Shown one piece after another: positions 35,509-43,885 of a stretch of 64,000 nt of DNA. Below the pieces are notes generated by a model. That model was not told the origin of the DNA. It was given only the letters and a program-made list of their open reading frames with translations, and made no database searches. This DNA is from Bacteroidota bacterium (lineage in GTDB: Bacteria > Bacteroidota > Bacteroidia > Chitinophagales > Chitinophagaceae), in assembly GCA_018268055.1 (NCBI GenBank), contig JAFDXF010000057.1, positions 1 to 64,000 on the forward strand, written 5' to 3'. Position 1 is the first letter of the stretch; every line of letters starts with the position of its first letter. A program made the translations under genes and the position numbers.

Positions 35509-36580
35509 AATTAAATTCTTCTTCCAGAAATGTTTCTAATTTTTTCAGTAGCGTAAATTGGTTGAAGGCTCTATCAAAATTTTGCTCTGTATAAGAAATT
35601 TTATAATAGATATCTCCATTTAGATAATCCGTTAAAAAACGAAGTGCTTGCATATAAATCATCATTAACCCTGCGCAATGAATATGTTTTTTTTCAGCAT
35701 CAGTTAGTAAATGATTCATTGCTTCGGTATAGCCGTCAATAATGGCTTTGTAATAATCCTTGATAATTTGCATTTTATCGAATGCCGTACTTGCTTCATC
35801 ATGACTGCAAGTCATAGAGCGTATCATGTCACCCAAATCAGAAAAAAAATATCCGGGCATTGTCGTGTCAAAATCTACCGGACAAATAACTTCGCCGTTA
35901 TGAACTGCGGAAAGCACATTGGCAATCTTAGCATCGTGGTGCATTACCCTTTTTGGAAAATCGTTGGAGCCGGTAATAAAAATATAAAAAGATTTGTAGG
36001 CAATTCTTTGTTGTAATTCTTTAATCAATTCTGATGCTTTTTCTTTTCTTGTACCACTTGCATTTTTTAAAGCTTGTTCAAATTCTGTGTATCGATAAGC
36101 GAGGTTGTGAAAATTAGGTATTGTCTCTTTCAGAAGCGCAGCATCAAACTGATGAAAGGATGCAGTAAACCGGGCAAATGTTTTAGCTGCCATATAAACC
36201 TGGCTACTATTAGACGCAATTGATAAAGAACAAGTGTCCGGAATAAACTCAAAGGCTCGCCAGCATTTTCCTGTTTGATCTACATATAGTAAGGCTTTAT
36301 TCTTTGGATAAACAGGTAAAGGCATTAAAAAGTGAATGCTCTTATTTTGTAAATGTTGCCAAAGATGAAAATAGTTTTCTTGAATATAGTTTGGCGTTTT
36401 AAAAACATTTGTATTGATCTGTTGCACAAAAATGCTTTTCCCTTCCGGATAAGTTACTTTGAATGACTGATTGATTAATCCATTACCAAAAGCAGTTACA
36501 TCGAAAGAAATTGTAGGATGTGCATTAGGGTATGCCGGTTCAAATGCAGATAATACTTCTTGTGGGATTTCTAAATACAT
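35489..36580 (-). CDS. APH-fold sugar kinase (N-acetylhexosamine 1-kinase-like)
   Basis: A 363-residue kinase of the aminoglycoside phosphotransferase/choline kinase fold. The nucleotide region includes NGLINQSFKVTYPEGKSIFVQQIN, the catalytic loop is VMHHDAKIANVL (HxDxxxxN) and the metal Asp is in CPVDFDTTMPGYFFSDLGDM. This set resembles N-acetylhexosamine 1-kinase (NahK) and related Bacteroidota kinases. With galK beside it, a role in making sugar 1-phosphates is likely, but the substrate is inferred. The last 20 bp overlap the end of galK on the other strand. Confidence 0.8.
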   Translation of the reverse strand: MYLEIPQEVLSAFEPAYPNAHPTISFDVTAFGNGLINQSFKVTYPEGKSIFVQQINTNVFKTPNYIQENYFHLWQHLQNKSIHFLMPLPVYPKNKALLYVDQTGKCWRAFEFIPDTCSLSIASNSSQVYMAAKTFARFTASFHQFDAALLKETIPNFHNLAYRYTEFEQALKNASGTRKEKASELIKELQQRIAYKSFYIFITGSNDFPKRVMHHDAKIANVLSAVHNGEVICPVDFDTTMPGYFFSDLGDMIRSMTCSHDEASTAFDKMQIIKDYYKAIIDGYTEAMNHLLTDAEKKHIHCAGLMMIYMQALRFLTDYLNGDIYYKISYTEQNFDRAFNQFTLLKKLETFLEEEFNFKMQSL

Positions 36581-36642
36581 CAGGTGTTGAAAGTAGCAAA
36601 CTTTTTCAGCTTTCCTTACTTCAATCGTTTGCGGAATTTTAT

Positions 36643-37251
36643 TTAATGAATTCTGTCTCCTCGTACTTCTATATTGGTGATAACCTTTGCTTCATAATCC
36701 AACCATTCACTCCATCGGGATCGTACTTTTTCTTTTGCGATGTATGTTTCTGCAAGCTCAATGAATAATGTATAATGTCCTGCTTCGCTTTCCATAAAAC
36801 GGCGGTAAAAATTTCTAAGGTATTCGTCATTTAATCCTTCACTAAGCCGTTTAAATCGTTCACAACTTCTTGCTTCTATCAAGGCCATCGTTAGTAATTG
36901 ATCCAAAAGTCTGCCTTCTTCATTGCCACCCTTTTGTTGAAATTCTATTAAAGCATTTACGTATTCATCTTTTCTTTGAAGACCTAATTTTAAATTTCGC
37001 TTTTTCAACTCAGCAAGTACCAATCTGAAATGTCCCCACTCCTCAGTAACTATTGGCGAAAGCTCGGTTACTAATTTTTCTTTTTGATTATACCGTTGAA
37101 TCAATGTGATGCAAGTTGTAGCTGCTTTTTGTTCGCAATAGGCGTGATCCGTAAGAATTTCACTTAATGACAAACTTGCTAAATCTACCCAACGTGGATC
37201 GGTGGGGAGCTGCAAACCAAGGATATTTTTAGTATCTTGTGATAAATCCAT
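36643..37251 (-). CDS. miaE: tRNA-(ms2io6A37) hydroxylase MiaE-like
   Basis: A 202-residue ferritin-like di-iron protein. The first metal block is CEQKAATTCITLI with the next EEWGHFRLVLAEL (ExxH), and the second set is IEARSCERFKRL and ESEAGHYTLFIELA (ExxH again), the MiaE pattern. MiaE hydroxylates the isopentenyl-type group on A37 of certain tRNAs. Length is normal. A TAGTTTTG box on the minus strand ends 4 nt before the ATG. It is divergent from rpsO. Confidence 0.9.
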   Translation of the reverse strand: MDLSQDTKNILGLQLPTDPRWVDLASLSLSEILTDHAYCEQKAATTCITLIQRYNQKEKLVTELSPIVTEEWGHFRLVLAELKKRNLKLGLQRKDEYVNALIEFQQKGGNEEGRLLDQLLTMALIEARSCERFKRLSEGLNDEYLRNFYRRFMESEAGHYTLFIELAETYIAKEKVRSRWSEWLDYEAKVITNIEVRGDRIH

Positions 37252-37255
37252 TTTG

Positions 37256-37263
37256 CAAAACTA
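37256..37263 (-). promoter_or_regulatory. -7 element (TAGTTTTG) abutting the miaE start
   Basis: On the minus strand TAGTTTTG (37263 to 37256) ends 4 nt before the miaE ATG at 37251. A TTG at 37282-37280 is the only -33 candidate and leaves 16 bp, shorter than usual. The spacing to the start codon is the same as for the HMG-CoA-lyase-like gene and rlmB. Confidence 0.45.
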
Positions 37264-37326
37264 AGAAAGTACTGAAAATCAAGCTAAAACACATTTGGCA
37301 GGTCTAAAAAATGGAGTCTTTATTTC

Positions 37327-37357
37327 TTTGCGATTCAGGAAAGTAGCCTTAACTTTG
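37327..37357 (+). promoter_or_regulatory. Promoter of rpsO
   Basis: TTTG (37327-37330), 19 bp, TAACTTTG (37350-37357): an exact match to the Bacteroidota consensus. The leader to the ATG at 37410 is about 48 nt. Confidence 0.82.
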
Positions 37358-37409
37358 CCGCCTAAAATATTTGATGAAAAAATCGGATGAAATTTAAAAA
37401 TTAAACAAG

Positions 37410-37679
37410 ATGCCCTTAACAAAAGAAAAAAAAGCAGAAGTTATTAAAAATTTTGGTGGTGCTACCACTAACACAGGTTCTATCGAAGGCCAGATTGCAT
37501 TGCTTACTGAAAGAATCAGTCAGATCAGCAGCCATCTCCAGCAGAACAAAAAAGATTTTTCTACGCATCGTGGATTGATGCAATTAGTTGGTAAGCGTAA
37601 GCGGTTATTGACTTATTTGCAAAAGCATAACCTAACCGGTTATCGCCAATTGATCGAGAAGCTTGGACTAAGAAAATAA
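37410..37679 (+). CDS. rpsO: Ribosomal protein S15 (uS15)
   Basis: An 89-residue protein of the 30S subunit that binds the central domain of 16S rRNA. Typical elements: TGSIEGQIALLTERI, SSHLQQNKKDFSTHRGL and LVGKRKRLLTYLQKHN. Length is normal. It precedes pnp, the usual neighbour, but a terminator and 243 nt separate them. Confidence 0.97.
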   Translation: MPLTKEKKAEVIKNFGGATTNTGSIEGQIALLTERISQISSHLQQNKKDFSTHRGLMQLVGKRKRLLTYLQKHNLTGYRQLIEKLGLRK

Positions 37680-37757
37680 AATCCTGAACCCAAAAAAGGT
37701 TGGGGAAGTTGAATTAGTTCTTGACGATTACTCAGAAAAGTAAATTAAGATATATAC

Positions 37758-37794
37758 ATTCCCAATGTTCTCCGGATATTGGGAATATTTTTTT
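37758..37794 (+). terminator. Terminator between rpsO and pnp
   Basis: ATTCCCAAT (37758-37766) pairs perfectly with ATTGGGAAT (37778-37786), followed by A and a run of T. rpsO and pnp are thus at least partly separate transcripts; the stem could also be an RNase III site as in the E. coli pnp leader. Confidence 0.8.
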
Positions 37795-37922
37795 ACGGAC
37801 TTGAGTATATCTTGACTCTAAGCTGTTTCAGTATTTCTTTTTTAACAATGCTGAATCAGAGCAATAAAAATCTTTCTAAAAAATTCTTCATTGGGCTATG
37901 CCCTAAAAAATTAGTTAATATT

Positions 37923-40070
37923 ATGTTACAACAACCTATTCGTAAAACATTTGATATAGGCGGTGGTCGTATGGTTTCAATAGAAACCGGACGTCTTGCT
38001 CGCCAGGCCGATGGCGCTGTTACAGTAAGCCAAGGCAATTGTATGATTTTGGCAACTGTTTGTGCCAATAAAGAGCCACGTGAAGGCCAGAGTTTTTTCC
38101 CTTTATCTGTAGATTATCAAGAAAAATTTGCTGCAGCTGGTCGTATTCCAGGCTCATTCTTCAAAAGAGAAGCAAAGTTGAATGACTATGAAGTATTGAC
38201 GAGTCGCTTAATAGATCGTGCACTTCGCCCATTATTTCCGGAAGATTACTTCTGCGACGTTCAAGTATTAGTATCGCTTATATCAAGCGATCCAGAGGTA
38301 ATGCCTGATGCCTTAGCTTGCTTAGCAGCATCTGCAGCATTGGCTGTTTCTGATATTCCTATTAAAGAAATTATATCTGAAGTAAGAGTATCCAGAGTGA
38401 ATGGCGAATTTGTAGTAAATCCAACGCGTTCTGAAATGGAAAAATCCGATATGGATTTCATAATAGCTGCCACCGATAAAAACCTGATGATGGTAGAAGG
38501 TGAGGCACAAGAATGTAGCGAAGCAGACTTAGTAAAAGCTTTAGAAATTGCACACGATGCTATCCGTATTCAAGTAAAAGCGCAAGAAGAGTTGAGAGAC
38601 CTTGCAGGCGTAAAAAGCAAACGTGAATACACTAAACCTGCTACCGATGAAGTGCTGAAGGAAAAAGTGTATTCTTTTGCAAAACAAAAAGCTTATGAGG
38701 TAGCTAAAGGCAAGTTGAGTAAACACGAAAGAAGCGATCGTTTTGAAGCGATTAAAAAAGAACTGGACGAATATCTGAAGAAAGAATACAACGTAGCAGA
38801 AGGCGAAAGTTTGCCGGATGTAACCAAAAAATTAGCTTCCACATATTATGGTGATTTACAATACGATGTGGTGAGAGATATGATTTTGGATGAAAGAGTA
38901 AGGCTTGACGGACGTGATTTAGTAACCGTTCGTCCATTGGATATGGAAGTGGATGTATTGCCTTCTCCGCATGGAGCGTCTTTGTTTACAAGAGGTGAAA
39001 CTCAATCAATTAGCACTGTTACCTTAGGAACTCCTTTAGATGAATTATTGGTAGAAAGTGCTGCAAAATCTGTTGATTCTAAATTCTATTTGCATTATAA
39101 TTTTCCACCGTTTTCAACAGGTGAGGTAAAAATGATGCGTGGTCAAAGTCGCCGCGAAATCGGGCATGGTAACCTGGCTCAGCGTTCATTAAAGATGATG
39201 ATGCCGAACAGCGATTATCCTTATACCGTTAGGGTGGTAAGTGATATTCTGGAATCAAATGGTTCTTCTTCTATGGCGACTGTGTGTGCAGGCTCATTAG
39301 CATTGATGGATGCAGGAGTACCTATTCCAAAACACGTTAGCGGTGTAGCGATGGGATTGATTACAAAAGGCGAAAAATTTGCGATACTTACTGATATATT
39401 GGGAGATGAGGATCATTTGGGAGATATGGACTTCAAAGTGACCGGTACAAGAGATGGCATCTGCGGTGTTCAAATGGACATTAAAGTAGATGGTCTCAAA
39501 ATGGAAGTAATGAGTCAAGCATTGAATCAGGCAAGAGAGGGAAGATTGCAGATTTTGGATAAAATGTATGAATGTATTGATGCTGCACGGTCTGAAGTGA
39601 AAGCGCATGCACCAAGGATGGTTAAGTTGTTTATCGAAAAAGAGTTTATCGGTGCTGTTATCGGGCCAGGAGGTAAAGTGATTCAAGAAATACAAAGAGA
39701 AACAGGTACTACCATAAATCTTGAAGAAGTAAATAATAGAGGGGAGGTAAGTATTTTTAGCGCCAATAAAGATGGTGTAGAAAATGCCGTTGCTTGGATA
39801 AAAGGAATTGTTGCTGTGCCTACAGTTGGTGATGTTTATGATGCAGTGGTGAAGTCAATAATGCCATTTGGTGCATTCGTTGAATTCTTACCTGGCAAAC
39901 AAGGGCTGGTTCATATCAGCGAGATTAGCTGGAAGAGATTAGAAACCCTTGAAGGTATTGTGAAAGAAGGTGATTTAATGAAAGTAAAACTGATTGGAAC
40001 AGATCCTAAATCAGGAAAATTTAAGCTTTCAAGAAAAGCCTTAATTCCAAAACCGGATCAAAATCAATAA
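37923..40070 (+). CDS. pnp: Polyribonucleotide nucleotidyltransferase (PNPase)
   Basis: A 715-residue 3'-5' phosphorolytic RNase. The frame is open further upstream, but that stretch runs from the terminator hairpin and has no family match; the ATG at 37923 (MLQQPIRKTFDIGGG) is the family start. Two RNase PH domains (about 10-140 and 320-540; DYPYTVRVVSDILESNGSSSMATVCAGSLALMDAG in the second) enclose a helical linker, followed by a KH domain (AVIGPGGKVIQEI) and an S1 domain (GAFVEFLPGKQGLVHISEI) at the end. All parts are intact. Confidence 0.96.
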   Translation: MLQQPIRKTFDIGGGRMVSIETGRLARQADGAVTVSQGNCMILATVCANKEPREGQSFFPLSVDYQEKFAAAGRIPGSFFKREAKLNDYEVLTSRLIDRALRPLFPEDYFCDVQVLVSLISSDPEVMPDALACLAASAALAVSDIPIKEIISEVRVSRVNGEFVVNPTRSEMEKSDMDFIIAATDKNLMMVEGEAQECSEADLVKALEIAHDAIRIQVKAQEELRDLAGVKSKREYTKPATDEVLKEKVYSFAKQKAYEVAKGKLSKHERSDRFEAIKKELDEYLKKEYNVAEGESLPDVTKKLASTYYGDLQYDVVRDMILDERVRLDGRDLVTVRPLDMEVDVLPSPHGASLFTRGETQSISTVTLGTPLDELLVESAAKSVDSKFYLHYNFPPFSTGEVKMMRGQSRREIGHGNLAQRSLKMMMPNSDYPYTVRVVSDILESNGSSSMATVCAGSLALMDAGVPIPKHVSGVAMGLITKGEKFAILTDILGDEDHLGDMDFKVTGTRDGICGVQMDIKVDGLKMEVMSQALNQAREGRLQILDKMYECIDAARSEVKAHAPRMVKLFIEKEFIGAVIGPGGKVIQEIQRETGTTINLEEVNNRGEVSIFSANKDGVENAVAWIKGIVAVPTVGDVYDAVVKSIMPFGAFVEFLPGKQGLVHISEISWKRLETLEGIVKEGDLMKVKLIGTDPKSGKFKLSRKALIPKPDQNQ

Positions 40071-40133
40071 AATAAAAAATAAATATATTATTGATTATCA
40101 ATATATATTGAATTTATATTAAAATTCAACTTT

Positions 40134-40171
40134 AATGATAGCTCTGTAAAAAGAGCTATCATTTTAATTTT
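40134..40171 (+). terminator. Terminator of pnp
   Basis: AATGATAGCTCT (40134-40145) and AGAGCTATCATT (40152-40163) form a 12-bp perfect stem followed by TTAATTTT. The region before it (40080-40130) is nearly pure A/T. Confidence 0.9.
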
Positions 40172-40177
40172 AAGTAT

Positions 40178-40999
40178 ATGTCAAATTACATTCAAATTTC
40201 GTTTGAAAACATTCTGCCCGAAGTAAGAGAAATGCTCATTGCTATTTTAGCTGAAATAGGTTTTGAAGGATTTGAAGAAACAGAAAATTCATTAAAGGCT
40301 TTTATCCCCGAAGACAAATTTGATAAGGGTTCCTTGGATGATTTCTTAGGTCAGCTTTCAATACCTTATGTCGAAACAATCATACCTGCTCAAAATTGGA
40401 ATCAATCTTGGGAGTCAAATTTTCAACCGGTGGTGGTGGATTACTTTGCTGCTATCCGGGCATCATTTCATAAGCCGATTTCGAATGTGCAATATGAGAT
40501 TTTGATAACGCCAAAAATGAGTTTTGGTACCGGGCATCACGCTACTACTTATATGATGGTGCAGCAGATGCGCACAATAAATCACTTTGGAAAAACAGTT
40601 TTTGATTTTGGTACCGGAACTGGAATTTTGGCAATTCTTGCTGAAAAATTAGGAGCTGCTTCTGTCATTGCAATAGATAATGATGATTGGAGCATTGAAA
40701 ATGCAACTGAAAATATTGAAGCAAATCATTGTTCAAAAATTAAAATAGGTAAGTCCGATACCCTGAATGAAAATACTCGCTATGACATAATTTTGGCAAA
40801 CATCAATAAAAATGTGCTTTTACAGAATATGAAATCGTTGCGAGATCATTTGCAACATGATGGTGTATTATTAATGAGTGGACTTCTTACAACAGATGAA
40901 ACAGATATTCTAAAATCAGCTTCAGAAAATGGATTGATTATGGTTAATAAAACAGTACGTGATAATTGGATTAGTTTAAGATTTATAAATAAGTCCTGA
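40178..40999 (+). CDS. prmA: Ribosomal protein L11 methyltransferase
   Basis: A 273-residue SAM-dependent enzyme that trimethylates L11. Residues 1-80 form the substrate-recognition domain; the catalytic part shows MSFGTGHHATTYMM and SAM motif I VFDFGTGTGILAILAEKLGA, then NINKNVL as the catalytic NPPY-like block. Length fits the shorter Bacteroidota PrmA. The ATG lies 14 nt after the pnp terminator stem. Confidence 0.93.
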   Translation: MSNYIQISFENILPEVREMLIAILAEIGFEGFEETENSLKAFIPEDKFDKGSLDDFLGQLSIPYVETIIPAQNWNQSWESNFQPVVVDYFAAIRASFHKPISNVQYEILITPKMSFGTGHHATTYMMVQQMRTINHFGKTVFDFGTGTGILAILAEKLGAASVIAIDNDDWSIENATENIEANHCSKIKIGKSDTLNENTRYDIILANINKNVLLQNMKSLRDHLQHDGVLLMSGLLTTDETDILKSASENGLIMVNKTVRDNWISLRFINKS

Positions 41000-41072
41000 T
41001 TATCAAGGAATTAAATATAAGTTTTGGATACTTTTTTTGTCTAAATTTGCAATTCGGTTTTGGTTAAATGCT

Positions 41073-41744
41073 ATGAACGAACTACTTCTAATTATACTGG
41101 CATATCTGATTGGTAGTATTCCTACTTCAGTATGGGTGAGTAAAAAATTTTTCAAAATAGACATAAGGAATTATGGTAGCGGCAATGCAGGTGCTACAAA
41201 CACTTATCGTGTCTTAGGTCCTAAATGGGGCACGATTGTGATGGTTGTTGATATGCTAAAGGGAATGGCAGCGGTTAAACTTGCCTACCTATTACCCGGA
41301 TATGTAGATGGCGAATTAAATATGCTAAATCTTCAAACCTGTTTAGGTTTAGCAGCAGTAGTTGGGCATATATTCCCAATTTGGGCTGAGTTTCGGGGAG
41401 GTAAAGGCGTTGCAACGCTTTTCGGTTTGGTATTAGGAATTTCTCCTTGGACAGCGCTTAGTTGCATTGGTATTTTTGTTTTGGTACTCTACCTTACACG
41501 ATTTGTTTCGCTTAGCTCTATATTGGCCAGCATTGCTTTTCCCATTTTCATATTGGTTATCTTCAACGTAGATAATACTGTTTATAGAATATTTGCAATA
41601 GCTGTTGCATTGATGGTATTACTTACCCATCAAAAAAATATTGGGCGTATTTTTAAGGGCAATGAAAGTAAGGTGCCTATATTAAAACATAGAGATCGCC
41701 GAAGACTACGTAGGAAGAGTGAGTTATTGGAACAAGGCGAATAG
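41073..41744 (+). CDS. plsY: Glycerol-3-phosphate acyltransferase PlsY
   Basis: A 223-residue membrane enzyme that transfers the acyl group of acyl phosphate to glycerol 3-phosphate, the first step of phospholipid synthesis. Family motifs are GSGNAGATNTYRVLG, GHIFPIWAEFRGGKGVAT and the last loop HQKNIGRIFKGNESK. Five or so membrane segments. The start at 41073 is preferred to one 36 nt upstream because it gives the family N-terminus (LAYLIGSIP). A TAAATTTG -7 element lies at 41042-41049. Confidence 0.95.
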   Translation: MNELLLIILAYLIGSIPTSVWVSKKFFKIDIRNYGSGNAGATNTYRVLGPKWGTIVMVVDMLKGMAAVKLAYLLPGYVDGELNMLNLQTCLGLAAVVGHIFPIWAEFRGGKGVATLFGLVLGISPWTALSCIGIFVLVLYLTRFVSLSSILASIAFPIFILVIFNVDNTVYRIFAIAVALMVLLTHQKNIGRIFKGNESKVPILKHRDRRRLRRKSELLEQGE

Positions 41745-41833
41745 CGATAAGTTATATTTTTGTGTACATACATTTATTTTCTTTAATGCCAACTCGGCAT
41801 AACAATTGAACGTCATAAATAAAATTCTCTACA

Positions 41834-42643
41834 ATGAAAGTAAAATCAATTTATTTTTTGTCTTTGACATTGCTTTTCGTTTCGTGTACTAAAAATCCAA
41901 TAACAAGTAGAAGTCAGTTTAAATTATTGCCGGAATCAATGCTTCAATCTATGGCTGCCGGACAGTATCAACAGTTTTTGTCGGAGAATAAAGTAGTCAG
42001 TAATAACAATAACCGTGATGCTGAAATGGTGCGTAGGGTAGGGCAGCGTATTACAAAAGCAGTAACCGAATATTATACAAGCATTGGCAGAGCCAAAGAC
42101 CTAGAAGGTTATAAATGGGAATACAATCTTGTGGATAGTAAAGATGTGAATGCTTGGTGTATGCCTGGAGGTAAAATTGTAGTTTATACCGGATTACTAC
42201 CAATTACACAAAATGAAGCAGCACTCTCAGTCGTAATGGGACATGAAGTATCTCACGCCTTATTTTCACATGGTAATGAGCGTATGAGTCAGGGATTAGT
42301 AGCTGCAGGATTGCAGGAAGGACTTGCATTTGCATTGCAAAATAAGCCACAAGAAACTCGTAACTTGTTTTTAACAGCCTTTGGTTTGGGAGCACAATTA
42401 GGCGTTTTATTACCTTTCTCCAGAAAAGATGAATATGAAGCCGACCATTTCGGACTTTGGTGGGCGGCAATGGCCGGTTACAATCCTGAAGAAGCAATAC
42501 CTCTGTGGGAGAGAATGGAAAAGGCAAGTCAAGGAAACAAGCCACCTGAGTTTTTAAGCACACACCCAAGCGAGGGAAACAGAATAGAGCGGCTGAAAAA
42601 ATATATGCCTGAAGCATTGAACTATTATAAACCAATGAAGTAA
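41834..42643 (+). CDS. M48-family lipoprotein metalloprotease
   Basis: A 269-residue exported peptidase; lipobox FVSC, Cys about residue 19. The zinc site is VVMGHEVSHALFSHG (HExxH) with a third ligand Glu in DEYEADHFG downstream, as in BepA/LoiP and Oma1-like M48 proteases. It has no TPR domain, so it is closer to LoiP/YggG size. Likely role: removal of misfolded outer-membrane proteins (inferred from family). A terminator follows. Confidence 0.9.
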   Translation: MKVKSIYFLSLTLLFVSCTKNPITSRSQFKLLPESMLQSMAAGQYQQFLSENKVVSNNNNRDAEMVRRVGQRITKAVTEYYTSIGRAKDLEGYKWEYNLVDSKDVNAWCMPGGKIVVYTGLLPITQNEAALSVVMGHEVSHALFSHGNERMSQGLVAAGLQEGLAFALQNKPQETRNLFLTAFGLGAQLGVLLPFSRKDEYEADHFGLWWAAMAGYNPEEAIPLWERMEKASQGNKPPEFLSTHPSEGNRIERLKKYMPEALNYYKPMK

Positions 42644-42671
42644 GGTATAAACACTTGAAAATGATTGCATT

Positions 42672-42703
42672 AACCCATTTAGACTTTGTCTGGTGGGTTT
42701 TTT
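42672..42703 (+). terminator. Terminator after the M48 peptidase gene
   Basis: AACCCA (42672-42677) pairs with TGGGTT (42694-42699), with an inner AGAC/GTCT stem around a TTT loop, then a T run. Confidence 0.75.
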
Positions 42704-42734
42704 ATTTTAACGGGGATAAGTAACTTATTTTTTT

Positions 42735-42742
42735 TAACTTTG
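42735..42742 (+). promoter_or_regulatory. Candidate -7 element (TAACTTTG) for the DUF3052-like gene
   Basis: TAACTTTG lies right after the preceding terminator and about 75 nt before the likely start. No good -33 box is seen 19-21 bp upstream. Confidence 0.45.
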
Positions 42743-42816
42743 CATTCTCTATAAAATGTCTCAATGGAGGCTCTGTAGTCAACTTTTTGCCACTTTAATT
42801 AAATTTATTGCAAGCT

Positions 42817-43260
42817 ATGTTACCAACAATGACTGAAAAATTACAACTGGCTGACGAAAAAAATTTGCTTATTCAAGGGTTGCCTTCTTCTATCGAAAAG
42901 CAGTTTAGTAAGTTGTCTTTTTGTAAAAATATGACACCCCTTTTAAAAAGCCGTAAGATTGATTTTGCATTAGTTTTTGCAGTAAATCAGAATCAATTAA
43001 ATGGCATTCTTCAAGATGTAATGCCTTCATTGAAGGAAGAAGCAAAATTTTGGGTTGCTTATCCAAAAACGGCTTCTAAAATTGTAACGGATTTATACCG
43101 TGACTGTAGCTGGGATCGATTGACTGATGGTGGATATGAAAGTACCATTAAAGTAGATTTAGACCATGTTTGGATAGCAATGCGGTTTGAAAAATGTACC
43201 ATTAGCAGCAATCGCAGTAAGCAAACTTCTAAAGAGCAAGCAAGTACGCTGGCCGAATAA
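42817..43260 (+). CDS. DUF3052-like small protein
   Basis: A 147-residue cytosolic protein. The central part reads KIDFALVFAVNQNQLNGIL, AKFWVAYPKTASKIVTDLYRD and a final VDLDHVWIAMRFEK, the order seen in DUF3052 proteins (WVAYPK followed by DLxRD and a Trp-containing last strand). Function unknown. The start could be the ATG at 42817 or the one at 42829; an upstream TTG at 42808 is less likely. A terminator follows. Confidence 0.7.
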   Translation: MLPTMTEKLQLADEKNLLIQGLPSSIEKQFSKLSFCKNMTPLLKSRKIDFALVFAVNQNQLNGILQDVMPSLKEEAKFWVAYPKTASKIVTDLYRDCSWDRLTDGGYESTIKVDLDHVWIAMRFEKCTISSNRSKQTSKEQASTLAE

Positions 43261-43287
43261 AATAATCTTTAATAATATTTATCGAAT

Positions 43288-43333
43288 AGGCTGAGTTAAA
43301 GTGATGAGTGAACGCTTTATCAGCCTTTTTTTA
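43288..43333 (+). terminator. Terminator after the DUF3052-like gene
   Basis: AGGCTGA (43288-43294) with TCAGCCT (43320-43326), extended inside by TAAAG/CTTTA (43297-43301 with 43315-43319), then seven T residues. The next gene starts only about 10 nt later. Confidence 0.85.
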
Positions 43334-43341
43334 TATCATAT

Positions 43342-43860
43342 ATGGAATACCTGAATGTTGAAATAAAAGCAAAATGTCTTTATCCCGAAAAGATTCAAGC
43401 ATATTTAATAAGGAATAATGCTGAGTTTAAAGGGTTGGATATTCAAACCGATACTTACTTCAATGTATTAACAGGACGGCTGAAATTGCGGGAAGGAAAT
43501 ATAGAGAACAATCTTATTTATTATGAACGTAATAATCAGGCAGGGCCCAAAGATTCAAAATTTCAATTGATAAAAGTAGCTGATGCCAAAGGGCTAAAGG
43601 AAATACTTACTAAAACGAATGGAATTAAAGTAGTAGTAAAGAAGAATCGTAAAATATTTTATATCCGTAATGTAAAATTTCATCTTGATGAAGTTCCAGG
43701 GCTGGGCAACTTTGTTGAAATTGAAGCAGGTAATATTTTAGAAAATTTGACCAAAGAACAATTGAAAAATCAATGTGATTTTTATCTAAAAGAGTTTGAG
43801 ATTGCTCCTGCCGATTTAATGGAAAGTTCATATAGTGATATGCTTATGAAAGATAGCTAA
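43342..43860 (+). CDS. CYTH-domain protein (class IV adenylate cyclase-like)
   Basis: A 172-residue protein with the CYTH tunnel fold: VEIKAKC at the start (ExExK-like), DIQTDTYFNVLTGRLKLREG, LIYYERNN, and the late VKFHLDEVPGLGNFVEIEAG. It fits the CyaB/thiamine-triphosphatase type. Enzymatic activity is likely a triphosphate hydrolase or cyclase, which sequence cannot settle. No cAMP-related gene is nearby. Confidence 0.88.
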   Translation: MEYLNVEIKAKCLYPEKIQAYLIRNNAEFKGLDIQTDTYFNVLTGRLKLREGNIENNLIYYERNNQAGPKDSKFQLIKVADAKGLKEILTKTNGIKVVVKKNRKIFYIRNVKFHLDEVPGLGNFVEIEAGNILENLTKEQLKNQCDFYLKEFEIAPADLMESSYSDMLMKDS

Positions 43861-43885
43861 TGCACTATATTTAGCGTTCAATATT

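Noticed and set aside
37680-37922. N-terminal extension of PNPase reaching back to 37779
   Set aside because: The added 48 codons begin in the terminator hairpin region and have no counterpart in PNPase; the family start is at 37923.
39297-39695. A 132-codon minus-strand open frame in pnp
   Set aside because: Rich in His, Cys and Phe, typical of antisense translation of a conserved gene; pnp is intact across the same stretch.
42204-42635. A 143-codon minus-strand open frame opposite the M48 protease
   Set aside because: Antisense to the conserved HExxH region of the peptidase; no family match or start signals.
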